A stretch of DNA of 64,000 bases from DATAGF01 sp963813355 (GTDB lineage Bacteria; Actinomycetota; Thermoleophilia; Miltoncostaeales; Miltoncostaeaceae): positions 1-64,000 of the forward strand of contig CAWEYS010000005.1 in the NCBI GenBank assembly GCA_963813355.1, written 5' to 3'. Shown piece after piece: positions 1-10,570 of the stretch. The position numbers and the translations under genes were made by a program. The notes under the pieces are model-generated. The model had not been told where the DNA came from. It saw only the letters and a list, made by a program, of their open reading frames with translations, and did not search any database. Position 1 is the first letter of the stretch. The number at the start of each line of letters is the position of its first letter.

Positions 1-57
1 CGACACATCCTCCTCGCGCTCGCCGCCTCTCGGCGGGCGGCGGCGCTCGTCGGATGA
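1..57 (+). CDS. C-terminal end of an upstream gene (partial)
   Basis: An open frame enters from the left edge and gives about 18 residues (RHILLALAASRR...) before a TGA that overlaps the ATG of the next gene in an ATGA junction. In peptide ABC operons the gene before DppD is usually the permease DppC, so that is the likely identity. Too little is visible to confirm this from sequence. Confidence 0.4.
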   Translation, partial: RHILLALAASRRAAALVG

Positions 58-1079
58 CCCCGCCGCTGCTCGAGGTGCGCGACCTGCGCGTGCACTTCCC
101 CACCCACGACGGCGTCGTGAAGGCCGTGGACGGGGTGACCTTCACGCTCCAGGAGGGCGAGACCCTCGGCGTGGTGGGCGAGTCGGGCTCGGGCAAGAGC
201 GTGACCTTCATGACGGTGATGGGCCTCATCAACCGCAAGTCGGCGCGCGTGAGCGGCGAGGTGCTCTTCCGCGGGACCGACCTGCTGGCGGAGCCGGAGG
301 CCCAGCTGCGCCGGATCCGGGGCGACGGCATCGGGATGGTCTTCCAGGACCCGATGACCTCGCTGCACCCGATGTTCCGGGTCGGCGAGCAGATCGCCGA
401 GGGCGTGAGGGCCCACCGCAACGTCAGCGGCGCCGTGGCCGACCAGATGGCCGTGGACGCCCTGCGCAAGGTCGGCATCCCCTCGCCCGAGCGGCGCGCG
501 CGCCAGTACCCGCACGAGTTCTCCGGCGGCATGCGCCAGCGGGCGATGATCGCGATGGCGCTGGTGCTCGACCCCGAGCTCCTGATCGCCGACGAGCCGA
601 CGACGGCCCTCGACGTGACCGTGCAGGCGCAGATCCTCGAGCTCATCGCCGAGATGAAGGAGCGCCTGGGGATCGGGGTGGTGCTCATCAGCCACAACAT
701 GAGCGTCATCGCCGACGTCGCCCAGAACGTGATGATCATGTACGCAGGCAGGCCCGTGGAGATGGGCACCCGCGACGAGATCTTCCGGGCGCCGCACCAC
801 CCCTACGCCTGGGGGCTGCTCGAGTCGATCCCGCGCCCGGACGTGCGCGTGGAGCGGCTGGTGCCGATCGAGGGCTCCCCGCCCTCGCTCATCCACCTGC
901 CGCCCGGCTGCGCGTTCCACCCGCGCTGCCCCCACCGCTTCGAGCCCTGCGACCGCCAGGATCCGCCGCTGGTCGACCCGGACGGCTCCGGGCACCGCGA
1001 CGCGTGCCTGCTGGCGCTCGAGGACAAGCGCCGGCTGTGGGCCGAGCGCCAGCGCCGGTTCCAGGACGCGGCCGCATGA
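54..1079 (+). CDS. Peptide ABC transporter ATP-binding protein, DppD/OppD type
   Basis: One of two cytoplasmic ATPases driving uptake of di- or oligopeptides, nickel or similar solutes. Visible are a Walker A GESGSGKS (about residues 42-49), the Q-loop MVFQDPM, the ABC signature FSGGMRQR (about 156-163), Walker B LLIADEP and the H-loop LISHN. A C-terminal oligo-HPY extension carries CAFHPRCP, which separates this family from other ABC ATPases. The length (341 aa) is normal. The ATG overlaps the preceding stop (ATGA), and the stop overlaps the start of the partner ATPase. The substrate cannot be told because the binding protein lies outside the window. Confidence 0.93.
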   Translation: MTPPLLEVRDLRVHFPTHDGVVKAVDGVTFTLQEGETLGVVGESGSGKSVTFMTVMGLINRKSARVSGEVLFRGTDLLAEPEAQLRRIRGDGIGMVFQDPMTSLHPMFRVGEQIAEGVRAHRNVSGAVADQMAVDALRKVGIPSPERRARQYPHEFSGGMRQRAMIAMALVLDPELLIADEPTTALDVTVQAQILELIAEMKERLGIGVVLISHNMSVIADVAQNVMIMYAGRPVEMGTRDEIFRAPHHPYAWGLLESIPRPDVRVERLVPIEGSPPSLIHLPPGCAFHPRCPHRFEPCDRQDPPLVDPDGSGHRDACLLALEDKRRLWAERQRRFQDAAA

Positions 1080-2154
1080 CCACCTCGGCGGAGCCCGCGC
1101 CGCAGGGGCCCGCCCCCGTGCCCGGCCCGCCCCCGCTGGTCGAGGTCGAGGGGCTCACCAAGAGCTTCCCGATCACCCAGGGGATCATCTTCCAGAAGCA
1201 GATCGGCGCCGTCCAGGCCGTCGTCGACGTGACGCTGCACATCGGGCGCGGCGAGACGCTCGGGCTGGTGGGCGAGTCGGGGTGCGGCAAGTCGACGACG
1301 GCGCGCCTCATCACCCGGCTGCTGGAGCCCACCGCGGGCACGGTGCGGCTCGAGGGCCGCGACATCACCCACCTCGGCCGCTCCGACCTGCGCCCGCTGC
1401 GGCGCGAGATGCAGATGGTCTTCCAGGACCCGTACGGGGCGCTCAACCCGCGCCACACCGTCGGCCAGATCATCGCGGCGCCCTTCCAGATCCACAACAT
1501 CCCGGCGACCGGCGGGCCATGGTCCAGGAGCTGATGGCCCGCGTCGGCCTCAACCCCGAGCACTACAACCGCTACCCGCACGAGTTCTCGGGGGGGCAGC
1601 GCCAGCGCATCGGCGTGGCGCGCGCGCTCGCGCTCAACCCCCGCCTGATCGTGGCCGACGAGCCGGTGTCGGCGCTCGACGTCTCCATCCAGGCGCAGAT
1701 CCTCAACCTGCTCAAGGACCTCCAGGACGAGGGCGACCTGACGTACCTGTTCATCTCGCACGACCTCGGGGTGGTGCGGCACGTCTCGGACCGGATCGCC
1801 GTGATGTACCTCGGCCACCTGGTCGAGGTCGCCGGCGCCGACCGGCTCTACGACGACCCGCGGCACCCCTACACCGCGGCGCTCCTCTCGGCCGTGCCCA
1901 AGGGCCACGAGGGCGCCGCCCGCAACCGCATCGTCCTGACCGGCGACGTCCCGTCGCCCGCCGACCCGCCTCCCGGGTGCCCCTTCCACCCCCGGTGCCC
2001 GAAGGCGCGGATGGTCGCCGGGTCGGGCGACGAGGTGCCCGAGAACTGCCGCTCCGAGATGCCGCCGCTCGAGGAGGTCGCGCCGGGCCACACGGTGGCC
2101 TGCTGGTACCCCCTCTCGCCGGGCGAGCGCCTCCAGGAAGCCGCGCACGCCTGA
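1076..2154 (+). CDS. Peptide ABC transporter ATP-binding protein, DppF/OppF type (frameshifted)
   Basis: Second ATPase of the peptide importer. The N-terminal frame from ATG 1076 carries Walker A GESGCGKS and the Q-loop MVFQDPY. It then runs into a stop at 1532. Between about 1511 and 1522 the homologous reading moves to another frame and continues without a break: VQELMARVGLNPEHYNRYPH, signature FSGGQRQR, Walker B LIVADEP, SHDLG and the oligo-HPY tail CPFHPRCP. The two parts join exactly where family members are collinear, so one missing base (a G/C run near 1514) explains it. I read this as a sequencing or assembly indel, not a true pseudogene. Confidence 0.85.
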
Positions 2155-2191
2155 TTCTGGCTGAGCGCGAGGGGCGGCCCGGGGCGGTGGC

Positions 2192-2197
2192 TATGCT
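2192..2197 (+). promoter_or_regulatory. -10 element for leaderless pgsA
   Basis: TATGCT lies 6 nt before the ATG at 2204. With normal -10 to +1 spacing, transcription would begin at the A of the start codon, giving a leaderless mRNA. No Shine-Dalgarno is visible before this start. The same layout recurs at several other genes in this window. Confidence 0.5.
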
Positions 2198-2203
2198 CGC
2201 CGC

Positions 2204-2782
2204 ATGAGGTCGGGGCTGATGAACGCGCCGCTCTGGTTCACGTCGGTCCGGATCGTCGCGATCCCCCCGCTGATGGTGCTGCTGCTGGTCGACGGCATCC
2301 CCGGGGCGCGCTGGTGGGCCTTCGCGGTCTTCGCCGTGGCGTGCGCGACCGACTCGATCGACGGGTGGCTGGCGCGCTCGCGCGGCGAGGTCACGGTGGC
2401 CGGAGCGTTCCTCGACCCGCTGGCCGACAAGCTCCTGATCAGCGCCGTGCTCGTGTCCCTCGTGGAGACGGGCGAGGTCGCCGCCTGGGTGGCGATGGTC
2501 ATCATCGCCCGCGAGTTCGCCGTCACCGGGCTGCGGCTGGTCGCCGCGGCCCAGGACATCATCATCTCGGCGGGGCGCTTCGGCAAGGCGAAGGCGCTGA
2601 GCCAGGACGTCGCCCTGGGCGCGATCATCCTGCCCGGCTTCCCCGGCGGAGTCGCGGACATACTGCTCGGCATCGCGCTGGTCCTGACCGTGCTCAGCGG
2701 CGTCCACTACTTCCTGATCGCCCGCTGGCGGCTCTTCTCCGGCAAGGCGACGGTCAGCGCCGACGCGCTGGAGGAGCCGTGA
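2204..2782 (+). CDS. pgsA: CDP-diacylglycerol--glycerol-3-phosphate 3-phosphatidyltransferase
   Basis: Integral membrane enzyme making phosphatidylglycerophosphate from CDP-diacylglycerol and glycerol-3-phosphate, the first step to phosphatidylglycerol and cardiolipin. The CDP-alcohol phosphatidyltransferase signature is present near residues 47-75: D-S-I-D-G-W-L-A-R followed by G-A-F-L-D-P-L-A-D-K, which supplies the metal-binding aspartates. At 192 aa with several hydrophobic segments it has the usual size. Its stop overlaps the GTG of plsY (GTGA), so the two lipid genes are coupled. It sits just upstream of the glycerol operon, which produces its glycerol-3-phosphate substrate. Confidence 0.93.
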   Translation: MRSGLMNAPLWFTSVRIVAIPPLMVLLLVDGIPGARWWAFAVFAVACATDSIDGWLARSRGEVTVAGAFLDPLADKLLISAVLVSLVETGEVAAWVAMVIIAREFAVTGLRLVAAAQDIIISAGRFGKAKALSQDVALGAIILPGFPGGVADILLGIALVLTVLSGVHYFLIARWRLFSGKATVSADALEEP

Positions 2783-3399
2783 CCCAGGCGCTGGTCGTGG
2801 CGCTGGCCTACCTGCTCGGCTCGATCCCGTTCGCGTTCCTGGCCGGGCGGGCCCGCGGCGTGGACCTCCGCACCGTCGGCAGCGGGAACCTCGGCGCGGC
2901 GAACGTGTTCCGCACCCTGGGCCGCGAGATGGGCATCGCCGTGATGGCGGCCGACATCCTCAAGGGCGTCGTCGCCGTCGTGATCGCCCGGCTCCTCACG
3001 GACGACCCCTGGCCGGCCGTCGCCGCCGCGGCCGCCATGGCCGGCCACGTCTTCCCCGTGTGGCTGCGCTTCAAGGGCGGCAAGGGCGTCGCGGTGGCCG
3101 GCGGCGCGGTGATCGCGCTGATGCCGCTCGCGGCCATCATCTGCTTCGCGATCTGGGTCGTGGTCGTCGCGACCACGCGCTACACGTCCCTCGCCGCCGT
3201 CGTCGCCTGCCTGGCCTCCGCGCCGCTCGCCTGGGCCCTCGGCTACCCGGACTCCACCATCGTCTTCGCCGCCGTCGGCACGGCCGCGGTGGTGTTCCTG
3301 CACCGGGGGAACATCCGCCGCCTCCTGCGCGGCGAGGAGCACCGCATCGAGCTGGGCCGCCCCCGCCGCCCGCCGGCCGGGATCTCGGGCGCGCCATAG
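2779..3399 (+). CDS. plsY: Acyl-phosphate:glycerol-3-phosphate acyltransferase
   Basis: Membrane acyltransferase that moves an acyl group from acyl-phosphate to glycerol-3-phosphate, the first step of phospholipid synthesis. All three family motifs are visible: GSIPFAFLAGR, GSGNLGAANVFRTLG and FKGGKGVA, spread over a polytopic protein of 206 aa. I chose the GTG at 2779 because it overlaps the pgsA stop (GTGA) and gives the family N-terminus. The longer open frame upstream is only the shadow of pgsA. Confidence 0.93.
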   Translation: MTQALVVALAYLLGSIPFAFLAGRARGVDLRTVGSGNLGAANVFRTLGREMGIAVMAADILKGVVAVVIARLLTDDPWPAVAAAAAMAGHVFPVWLRFKGGKGVAVAGGAVIALMPLAAIICFAIWVVVVATTRYTSLAAVVACLASAPLAWALGYPDSTIVFAAVGTAAVVFLHRGNIRRLLRGEEHRIELGRPRRPPAGISGAP

Positions 3400-3431
3400 G
3401 GTCCCCCCCCGGGGGGAATCCGGTCCCCCGG

Positions 3432-3451
3432 ATGGCGCATGGCGGCGCCAT
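3432..3451. promoter_or_regulatory. Inverted repeat upstream of the glycerol operon
   Basis: ATGGCGC (3432-3438) and GCGCCAT (3445-3451) form a perfect 7-bp inverted repeat around a 6-nt centre, about 20 bp upstream of the -35 box at 3474. It could be an operator for a glycerol regulator or part of a terminator after plsY; a C8G6 run (3401-3418) lies just before it. No regulator gene is adjacent. Confidence 0.35.
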
Positions 3452-3473
3452 TCGCGGGGGTTTCGTGAAGCTT

Positions 3474-3502
3474 TTGACAGGCCCCCCGCCCGGGTGGATA
3501 TT
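3474..3502 (+). promoter_or_regulatory. Sigma-A-type promoter of the glp/dha operon
   Basis: TTGACA at 3474-3479 matches the -35 consensus exactly. It is separated by 17 nt from GATATT (3497-3502, four of six matches to TATAAT). This is the best -35/-10 pair I see in the window and lies about 80 bp before glpF. The glpF start has a strong ribosome site, AGGAGGT at 3573-3579. Confidence 0.6.
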
Positions 3503-3582
3503 CGTGGCGATCGACACGATCTCCGCGGGGCCATGTGCCCCTCTTGCGCCCCGCGTCCCGGACCATCGCGAGAGGAGGTCGC

Positions 3583-4527
3583 GTGGCAACCGAGTCACCT
3601 CCCAGACCCGAAAGCGGGTTCGCGCGGACGATCGGGCCGGACGCCGCATGGCGCCGGACCGCGCTCGGCGACTACCTGTCGGAGTTCTTCGGGGTCTTCG
3701 TCCTCATAAGCTTCGGCACCGGCGTGGTCGCGATGTACGTCGCGGGCCTGCCTCAGTCGGGCCGCGGCGCCGGCATCACCACCGACGCCGACTGGCTCCT
3801 CATCACTCTTGGATGGGGGATGGCGGTCACCTTCGCCATCTATGTCGCCGGCGGCATCACCGGCGCCCACATCAACCCCGCGGTCACGATCGCCTTCGCG
3901 ACGTTCCGCGGCTTCCCGTGGTCGAAGGTGCCCGGGTACATCATCGCCCAGATCCTGGGCGGCATCGCCGGCGCCGCGCTCGTCTACTGGGCCTACCACG
4001 ACGCGATCAGCGCGTTCGAGGCGAGCGCCGAACCGCCGATCGTCCGCGACGGAGGCGCGGGCAGCATCGGGATATTCGTCACCGGCCCCGCCGCGTACAT
4101 CGACAACTACGGCGACGCGTTCCTCAGCGAGGCGATCGGCACCGCCTTCCTGCTCATCTTCGTGTTCGCGGTCGTCAACCTCATGAACCTGCCGCCGCGG
4201 GCCAACCTCGCGCCGCTGATCATCGGCCTCGCCGTGTTCGCCATCGGCATGTCGTTCGGCGCGAGCACCGGCTACGCCATCAACCCCGCCCGAGACCTGG
4301 GCCCGCGGATCCTCGCGGCGATGGAGGGCTGGGGCGCGGCCGCCTTCCCCGGTGAGCAGGGCAATCTCGATGCCTACTGGTGGATCCCGATCGCCGGGCC
4401 CATCGTGGGCGCGATAGTCGGGTGCATCCTCTACGAGTTCTTCATCTCGTACGTCCTCAGATCCCGGCACAAGCCTGAGTCCGAAGGGCTGGAGGCGCGC
4501 GGCGAGACCGTGGAGGAGGACTACTGA
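3583..4527 (+). CDS. glpF: Glycerol uptake facilitator (aquaglyceroporin)
   Basis: Inner-membrane channel of the MIP/aquaporin family for glycerol diffusion. Both pore half-helices are visible: HINPAVTIAF, and a second INPARDLGPR whose Asp after NPAR marks glycerol channels as opposed to water-only channels. Hydrophobic stretches fit six membrane spans. I place the start at GTG 3583 (314 aa) because AGGAGGT lies 3 nt upstream; an in-frame ATG at 3535 lacks such a site. Acidic C-terminal tail. It opens the glycerol operon and its TGA overlaps the dhaK ATG by one base. Confidence 0.93.
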   Translation: MATESPPRPESGFARTIGPDAAWRRTALGDYLSEFFGVFVLISFGTGVVAMYVAGLPQSGRGAGITTDADWLLITLGWGMAVTFAIYVAGGITGAHINPAVTIAFATFRGFPWSKVPGYIIAQILGGIAGAALVYWAYHDAISAFEASAEPPIVRDGGAGSIGIFVTGPAAYIDNYGDAFLSEAIGTAFLLIFVFAVVNLMNLPPRANLAPLIIGLAVFAIGMSFGASTGYAINPARDLGPRILAAMEGWGAAAFPGEQGNLDAYWWIPIAGPIVGAIVGCILYEFFISYVLRSRHKPESEGLEARGETVEEDY

Positions 4528-5528
4528 TGAAGAAGCTGATCAACGCCACGGACGCCGTCGTCGCAGAGGCGTTGCGCGGCTTCGAGGCGGCCCACTCCGA
4601 CCTCGTCCGGGTCAACCACGACCCGGCCTACATCGTCCGGAACGACGCCCCCGTGAAGGGCAAGGTGGGCGTCGTCTCGGGCGGCGGCTCGGGGCACGAG
4701 CCGATGCACGGCGGCTTCGTGGGCATGGGAATGCTGGACGCGGCGTGCCCGGGGGAGGTCTTCACCTCCCCCACGCCCGACCAGATGCACGAGGCCACCA
4801 AGGCGGTCGACGGCGGCGCCGGCGTCCTGCACATCGTCAAGAACTACACCGGCGACGTGCTGAACTTCGAGATGGCCGCCGACCTCGCCCGCGCCGAGGG
4901 CATCGAGGTCGAGGCGGTCGTGACCGACGACGACGTGGCGGTGCAGGACAGCCTCTACACCGCCGGCCGTCGCGGCGTGGGCATCACGGTCCTGGCCGAG
5001 AAGATCGTGGGGGCGGCGGCCGAGGAGGGGCGCAGCCTCTCCGAGGTCGCGGAGATCTGCCGACGCGTGAACGCGCAGGGGCGCAGCATGGGCATGGCGC
5101 TGACCTCCTGCACGGTTCCCGCGGCCGGCAGCCCCACGTTCGAGCTCGGCGAGGACGAGATGGAGATCGGGATCGGGATCCACGGCGAGCCGGGGCGCGA
5201 GCGCGTCCCGCTCGCGCCGGCGCGCGAGATCACCGCGATGCTGGCGAACCCGATCCTCGACGACCTGCCCTTCCAATCCGGCGACGAGGTCTTGGCCTTC
5301 GTCAACGGCATGGGAGGGACCCCGCCGCTCGAGCTCTACATCGTCTACAACGAGCTGCGGGCGATCCTCGACGACCGCGGCGTGAAGGTCGGCCGCAGCC
5401 TCGTCGGGCCGTACATGACCTCGCTGGAGATGGCCGGCTGCTCGATCACGCTCCTCAAGCTGGACGAGGAGATGACACGCCTCTGGGACGCCCCGGTCAG
5501 GACCGCCGGGCTGCGCTGGGGCGCATGA
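4527..5528 (+). CDS. dhaK: Dihydroxyacetone kinase subunit DhaK
   Basis: Substrate-binding subunit of the PEP-dependent dihydroxyacetone kinase. GGGSGHEP near residue 55 and the later GIHGEPG are both present; the His in GIHGEPG is the residue that forms the covalent hemiaminal with dihydroxyacetone in characterised DhaK proteins. The length (333 aa) is that of PTS-type DhaK, without the fused ATP domain of ATP-dependent kinases, so phosphate should come from DhaL/DhaM. It overlaps glpF by one base and dhaL by an ATGA junction. Confidence 0.95.
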   Translation: MKKLINATDAVVAEALRGFEAAHSDLVRVNHDPAYIVRNDAPVKGKVGVVSGGGSGHEPMHGGFVGMGMLDAACPGEVFTSPTPDQMHEATKAVDGGAGVLHIVKNYTGDVLNFEMAADLARAEGIEVEAVVTDDDVAVQDSLYTAGRRGVGITVLAEKIVGAAAEEGRSLSEVAEICRRVNAQGRSMGMALTSCTVPAAGSPTFELGEDEMEIGIGIHGEPGRERVPLAPAREITAMLANPILDDLPFQSGDEVLAFVNGMGGTPPLELYIVYNELRAILDDRGVKVGRSLVGPYMTSLEMAGCSITLLKLDEEMTRLWDAPVRTAGLRWGA

Positions 5529-6193
5529 GCGAGGCCGAGGGCGCCTCGGGGGCCGGTGTCGCGACGGCCCCCGAGGTCGCGTCCTGGATCAGGGCCTTCG
5601 CGGCCGTCGTCGGCGAGCGCAAGGACGAGCTGACCAAGCTCGACCAGGCGATCGGCGACGCCGACCACGGCATCAACATGGACCGCGGGATGCGCGCCGT
5701 CATCGACAAGCTCGACGGCGGCGAGCCCGGCGACGTCGGCGCGCTCATGAAGAGCGTCGCGATGACCCTGATCTCGAAGGTCGGCGGGGCCAGCGGGCCC
5801 CTGTACGGCACCTTCTTCCTGCAATTCGGCACGGCGGCCGGAGACGCGACCGAGCTGTCGCCCGAGGCGTGGGCCGACTGCTTCGACGCGGCGGTCGCGG
5901 GCGTCCAGTCCCGCGGCAAGGCCGAGCCCGGCGACAAGACGATGCTCGACGCCCTCCTCCCGGCCGGCGCGGCCCTGCGGGCCGCGGTCGGCGAGGGCGC
6001 CGGCCTCGGAGCGGCGCTCGCCCGCGCGGCGGCCGCCGCCGACGAGGGCGTCGCCGCCACGATCCCGCTCGTGGCGCGGAAGGGCCGGGCGAGCTACCTC
6101 GGAGAGCGCAGCGCCGGTCACCAGGACCCGGGCGCGACCTCGAGCGCCCTCCTCGTCGGGTGCGCCGCGCGCACGTGGGCCGACGGCTCTTGA
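5525..6193 (+). CDS. dhaL: Dihydroxyacetone kinase subunit DhaL
   Basis: ADP-binding subunit that passes phosphate from DhaM to dihydroxyacetone held by DhaK. The metal-nucleotide motif GDADHGINM (near residue 38) supplies the Asp and His ligands typical of DhaL. GGASGPLYG and a C-terminal DPGATS are also present. At 222 aa it is normal in size. Start ATG 5525 overlaps the dhaK stop. The partner DhaM is not next door but at the far end of the same operon, after glpC. Confidence 0.94.
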   Translation: MSEAEGASGAGVATAPEVASWIRAFAAVVGERKDELTKLDQAIGDADHGINMDRGMRAVIDKLDGGEPGDVGALMKSVAMTLISKVGGASGPLYGTFFLQFGTAAGDATELSPEAWADCFDAAVAGVQSRGKAEPGDKTMLDALLPAGAALRAAVGEGAGLGAALARAAAAADEGVAATIPLVARKGRASYLGERSAGHQDPGATSSALLVGCAARTWADGS

Positions 6194-6216
6194 GTCTCAC
6201 CGGATAGGGGGAAGAC

Positions 6217-7721
<1,505 letters not shown>

Positions 7722-7725
<4 letters not shown>

Positions 7726-9317
7726 CGGATCCCACAGACGCTCGAGTGTGACGTCCTCGTCATCGGCGGCGGCGCGACCGGCCTCGGGGTCGTTCGCGAC
7801 GCCGCCATGCGGGGCTTCCGCTCGATCCTGGTCGAGCGGGTGGACCTGGGCCAGGGCACCACCGGCCGCTTCCACGGGCTCCTGCACTCGGGCGGCCGGT
7901 ACGTGGTCTCGGACCCGCGCTCGGCCACCGAGTGCGCCGAGGAGAACGCGACCGTCAAGCGCATCGCGGCGGGGGCGGTGGAGGACACCGGCGGGCTGTT
8001 CGTCACCACGCCGGCCGACGACCCCGACTACGCCGACCGCTTCCTGGCCGCCTGCGCCGAGACCGGGGTGCCGGCGCAGGAGATCACCCCGGCGGAGGCG
8101 CTGGCGCGCGAGCCGCGGATCAACCCGGGCATCTCACGGGCCTTCGAGGTCCAGGACGCCTCGGTCAACGCCTGGAAGCTGCTCTGGGGCAACGCGGCCT
8201 CGGCGCGGGCCCACGGCGCGACGGTCCTCACCTACCACTGGGTGAACGAGATCCTGCGCGACGGCGACCGGGTCGCCGGCGCGGTGGCCCGCGACGACCG
8301 CGGCGGCGAGGAGGTGCGGATCGAGGCCGGCTTCACGGTCAACGCCAGCGGCATCTGGGCCGGCCAGATCGCCGACATGGCCGACTGCCCGGGGGTCACG
8401 GTCGTCCCGGGCAAGGGGGTCATGATCGCCATGAACCACCGGCTGGTCTCCACGGTGGTCAACCGCTGCGAGCACCCCGGCGACGGCGACATCCTGGTGC
8501 CCATCCGGACGGTCTGCGTCATCGGCACGACCGACGAGAAGGCCGACAGCCCCGACGACATCGACATCGCCCGCGACCACGTGCAGGAGATGCTCGACGC
8601 CGGCGAGGTCATCGTGCCGGGCTTCCGCCAGGCCCGGGCGCTGCACGCGTGGTCCGGCTCGCGCCCGCTCTTCAAGGACGAGCGGGAGAGCGAGGGGGAC
8701 GGTGACACCCGCCACATGAGCCGCGGCCTCGCGCTCGTGGACCACCAGCGCCGCGACGGCGTGAGCGGGTTCCTGACGATCACCGGCGGCAAGCTGACGA
8801 CCTATCGCCTCATGGCCGAGATCGCGGTGGACGCCATCTGCGAGCAGCTCGGCGACCCGCGGCCCTGCGGCACCGCCGAGCGAGGCGCTCCCGGGCTCCG
8901 AGGAAGGGCGCACCTACTGGCTCGGCTCGCGCCTGGCCGCGCGCGAGCGGGACATGGCCGAGGACCAGCTCGTCTGCGAGTGCGAGCTGCTGCCGCGGCG
9001 CGCCGTCGTCGCGGCGGCGGAGGCCCGCCCGGACATGAACCTCGACGACCTCCGCCGCCTCCTGCGGCTCGGCATGGGGCCCTGCCAGGGCGGCTACTGC
9101 ACCTACCGCGCTGCGGGGATCCTCCACGGCCTCGGGGTCGCCGACGCCGAGCGCGCCGACGAGCTGGTGCTCATGTTCCTCCAGCACCGCTGGCAGGGGC
9201 TCGAGCCCATCCTCTACGGCGACCAGATGCGCCAGGCCGTCCTGGACGACTGGATCTTCCAGGGGATCCTCGACGTGGAGCACCTCCCCGCCGAGGTGCC
9301 GGCCCGACCCGATATGA
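7722..9317 (+). CDS. glpA: Glycerol-3-phosphate dehydrogenase subunit A (two frameshifts)
   Basis: FAD flavoprotein subunit of the membrane-linked GlpABC enzyme that oxidises glycerol-3-phosphate to dihydroxyacetone phosphate and feeds electrons to quinones. FAD-binding CDVLVIGGGATGLG lies at the start, GRFHGLLHSGGRY follows, and the C-terminal BFD-like iron-sulfur domain shows CECE and GPCQGGYC, typical of GlpA and absent from aerobic GlpD. Two indels break it. GTG 7722 overlaps the glpK stop, but the frame changes within about 7725-7741; a second shift lies at 8881, after which EALPGSEEGRTYW continues collinearly. Near 9314 the frame runs without a stop into glpB. Confidence 0.87.
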
Positions 9318-10570
9318 CCAGGGTCGTCGTCGTGGGCGCGGGCCTGGCCGGGCTCGCCGCCGCGATCCGCCTCGCCCAGGGCGGGGCCTCGGTCACCGTC
9401 GTCGCCAAGGGCGCCGGCGGCCTGCACCTGTCGCCCGGGACGATCGACGTCCTCGGCTACGCGCCCGAGCGCGTCGACTCCCTGCCGGAGGCCCTCCCCG
9501 CCTTCGTGGCCGGCCGCCCCGAGCACCCCTACGCCCGCCTCGCGCCCGAGCCGCTGCGCGGGGCGCTCGATTGGTTCCGCGAGCTGGTCCCGGGCCTGCG
9601 CTACGAGGGCGACCCCGGCCGCAACATGCTCCTCCCGACGGCCGTGGGGGCGGCGCGCCCGACGGCCCTCGCGCCCGCGAGCATCGCGGCCGGCGACCTG
9701 CGCGACGGAGCCCGCCTGGCCGTGGTGGGGCTGCGCTCGCTCAAGGACCTCTATCCCGGGCTGGTCGCGGAGAACCTCAGCCGCGCCGACCTGCCCGGGG
9801 GCCCCGTCGAGGCGCGCCCGGTCGAGGTCGGCTGGTCGGCCCGGCCCGGGCGCGCGGACGTGGCCGGCCCGGTCCACGCGCGCGGGCTCGACGACCCGGC
9901 CGAGCGGCGACGCCTGGCCGAGGAGCTGCGCCCGCGCATCGAGCCCGGGGAGACCGTCCTGCTGCCGGCGGTGGTGGGGCTCGAGCGGGCCGCCGAGGCG
10001 TGGGACGACCTCCGGGAGCTGCTCGGCGCGCCGGTCGCCGAGGTGCCGACGGTGCCGCCGTGCGTCCCGGGCATGCGCCTGCAGCGCGCCCTCACCGCGG
10101 CGCTGGCCGAGGCCGGGGGCCGCCTCGTGCTGGGCCCGGACGCGGTGGGCGTCGAGGTCGCCTCCGGGCGCGTGACCGGCGTGGGGGTGCGCCAGGCGGC
10201 GCGGGTGCGGGAGCTGCCGGCCGACGCCGTCGTGCTCGCCACCGGCGGCTTCGCGTCGGGGGCGATCGAGCTCGACTCGCGCGGTGGCCTGCGCGAGACC
10301 GTGGCCGGGCTCCCGGTCCGCGGGCCCGCTCCCGGCGGCCCGCGCCTGAGCCCGCGCCACCTCGACGACCAGCCGCTGATGCGCAGCGGCGTCGCCGTCG
10401 ACGACCGCATGCGCCCGGTGGACGACGACGGCGGGCCGGTCTGGGCCAACCTCTACGCGGCCGGGGCGCTCGTGGCCGGCGCCGAGCCCTGGCGCGAGAA
10501 GTCGGGCGAGGGCATCTGTCTGGCCGGCGCCGTCGCGGCCGCATCTGCGATCCTCGAGGAGGGCCCATGA
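9314..10570 (+). CDS. glpB: Glycerol-3-phosphate dehydrogenase subunit B
   Basis: Second flavin-binding subunit of GlpABC. It begins MTRVVVVGAGLAGLAAAIRL, a Rossmann FAD site, and ends with ANLYAAGALVAG and GEGICLAGAVAA. The 418-aa length is close to that of E. coli GlpB (about 419). The ATG at 9314 sits in an ATGA sequence, the usual overlap form in this genome, but glpA reads through in the same frame here. It may be a natural GlpA-GlpB fusion or the result of another indel. The stop at 10570 overlaps the probable glpC start. Confidence 0.88.
   Translation: MTRVVVVGAGLAGLAAAIRLAQGGASVTVVAKGAGGLHLSPGTIDVLGYAPERVDSLPEALPAFVAGRPEHPYARLAPEPLRGALDWFRELVPGLRYEGDPGRNMLLPTAVGAARPTALAPASIAAGDLRDGARLAVVGLRSLKDLYPGLVAENLSRADLPGGPVEARPVEVGWSARPGRADVAGPVHARGLDDPAERRRLAEELRPRIEPGETVLLPAVVGLERAAEAWDDLRELLGAPVAEVPTVPPCVPGMRLQRALTAALAEAGGRLVLGPDAVGVEVASGRVTGVGVRQAARVRELPADAVVLATGGFASGAIELDSRGGLRETVAGLPVRGPAPGGPRLSPRHLDDQPLMRSGVAVDDRMRPVDDDGGPVWANLYAAGALVAGAEPWREKSGEGICLAGAVAAASAILEEGP

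Noticed and set aside
3400..3431. Rho-independent terminator after plsY
   Set aside because: The C8G6 run can form a hairpin, but no T-run follows, so a classical terminator is not supported.
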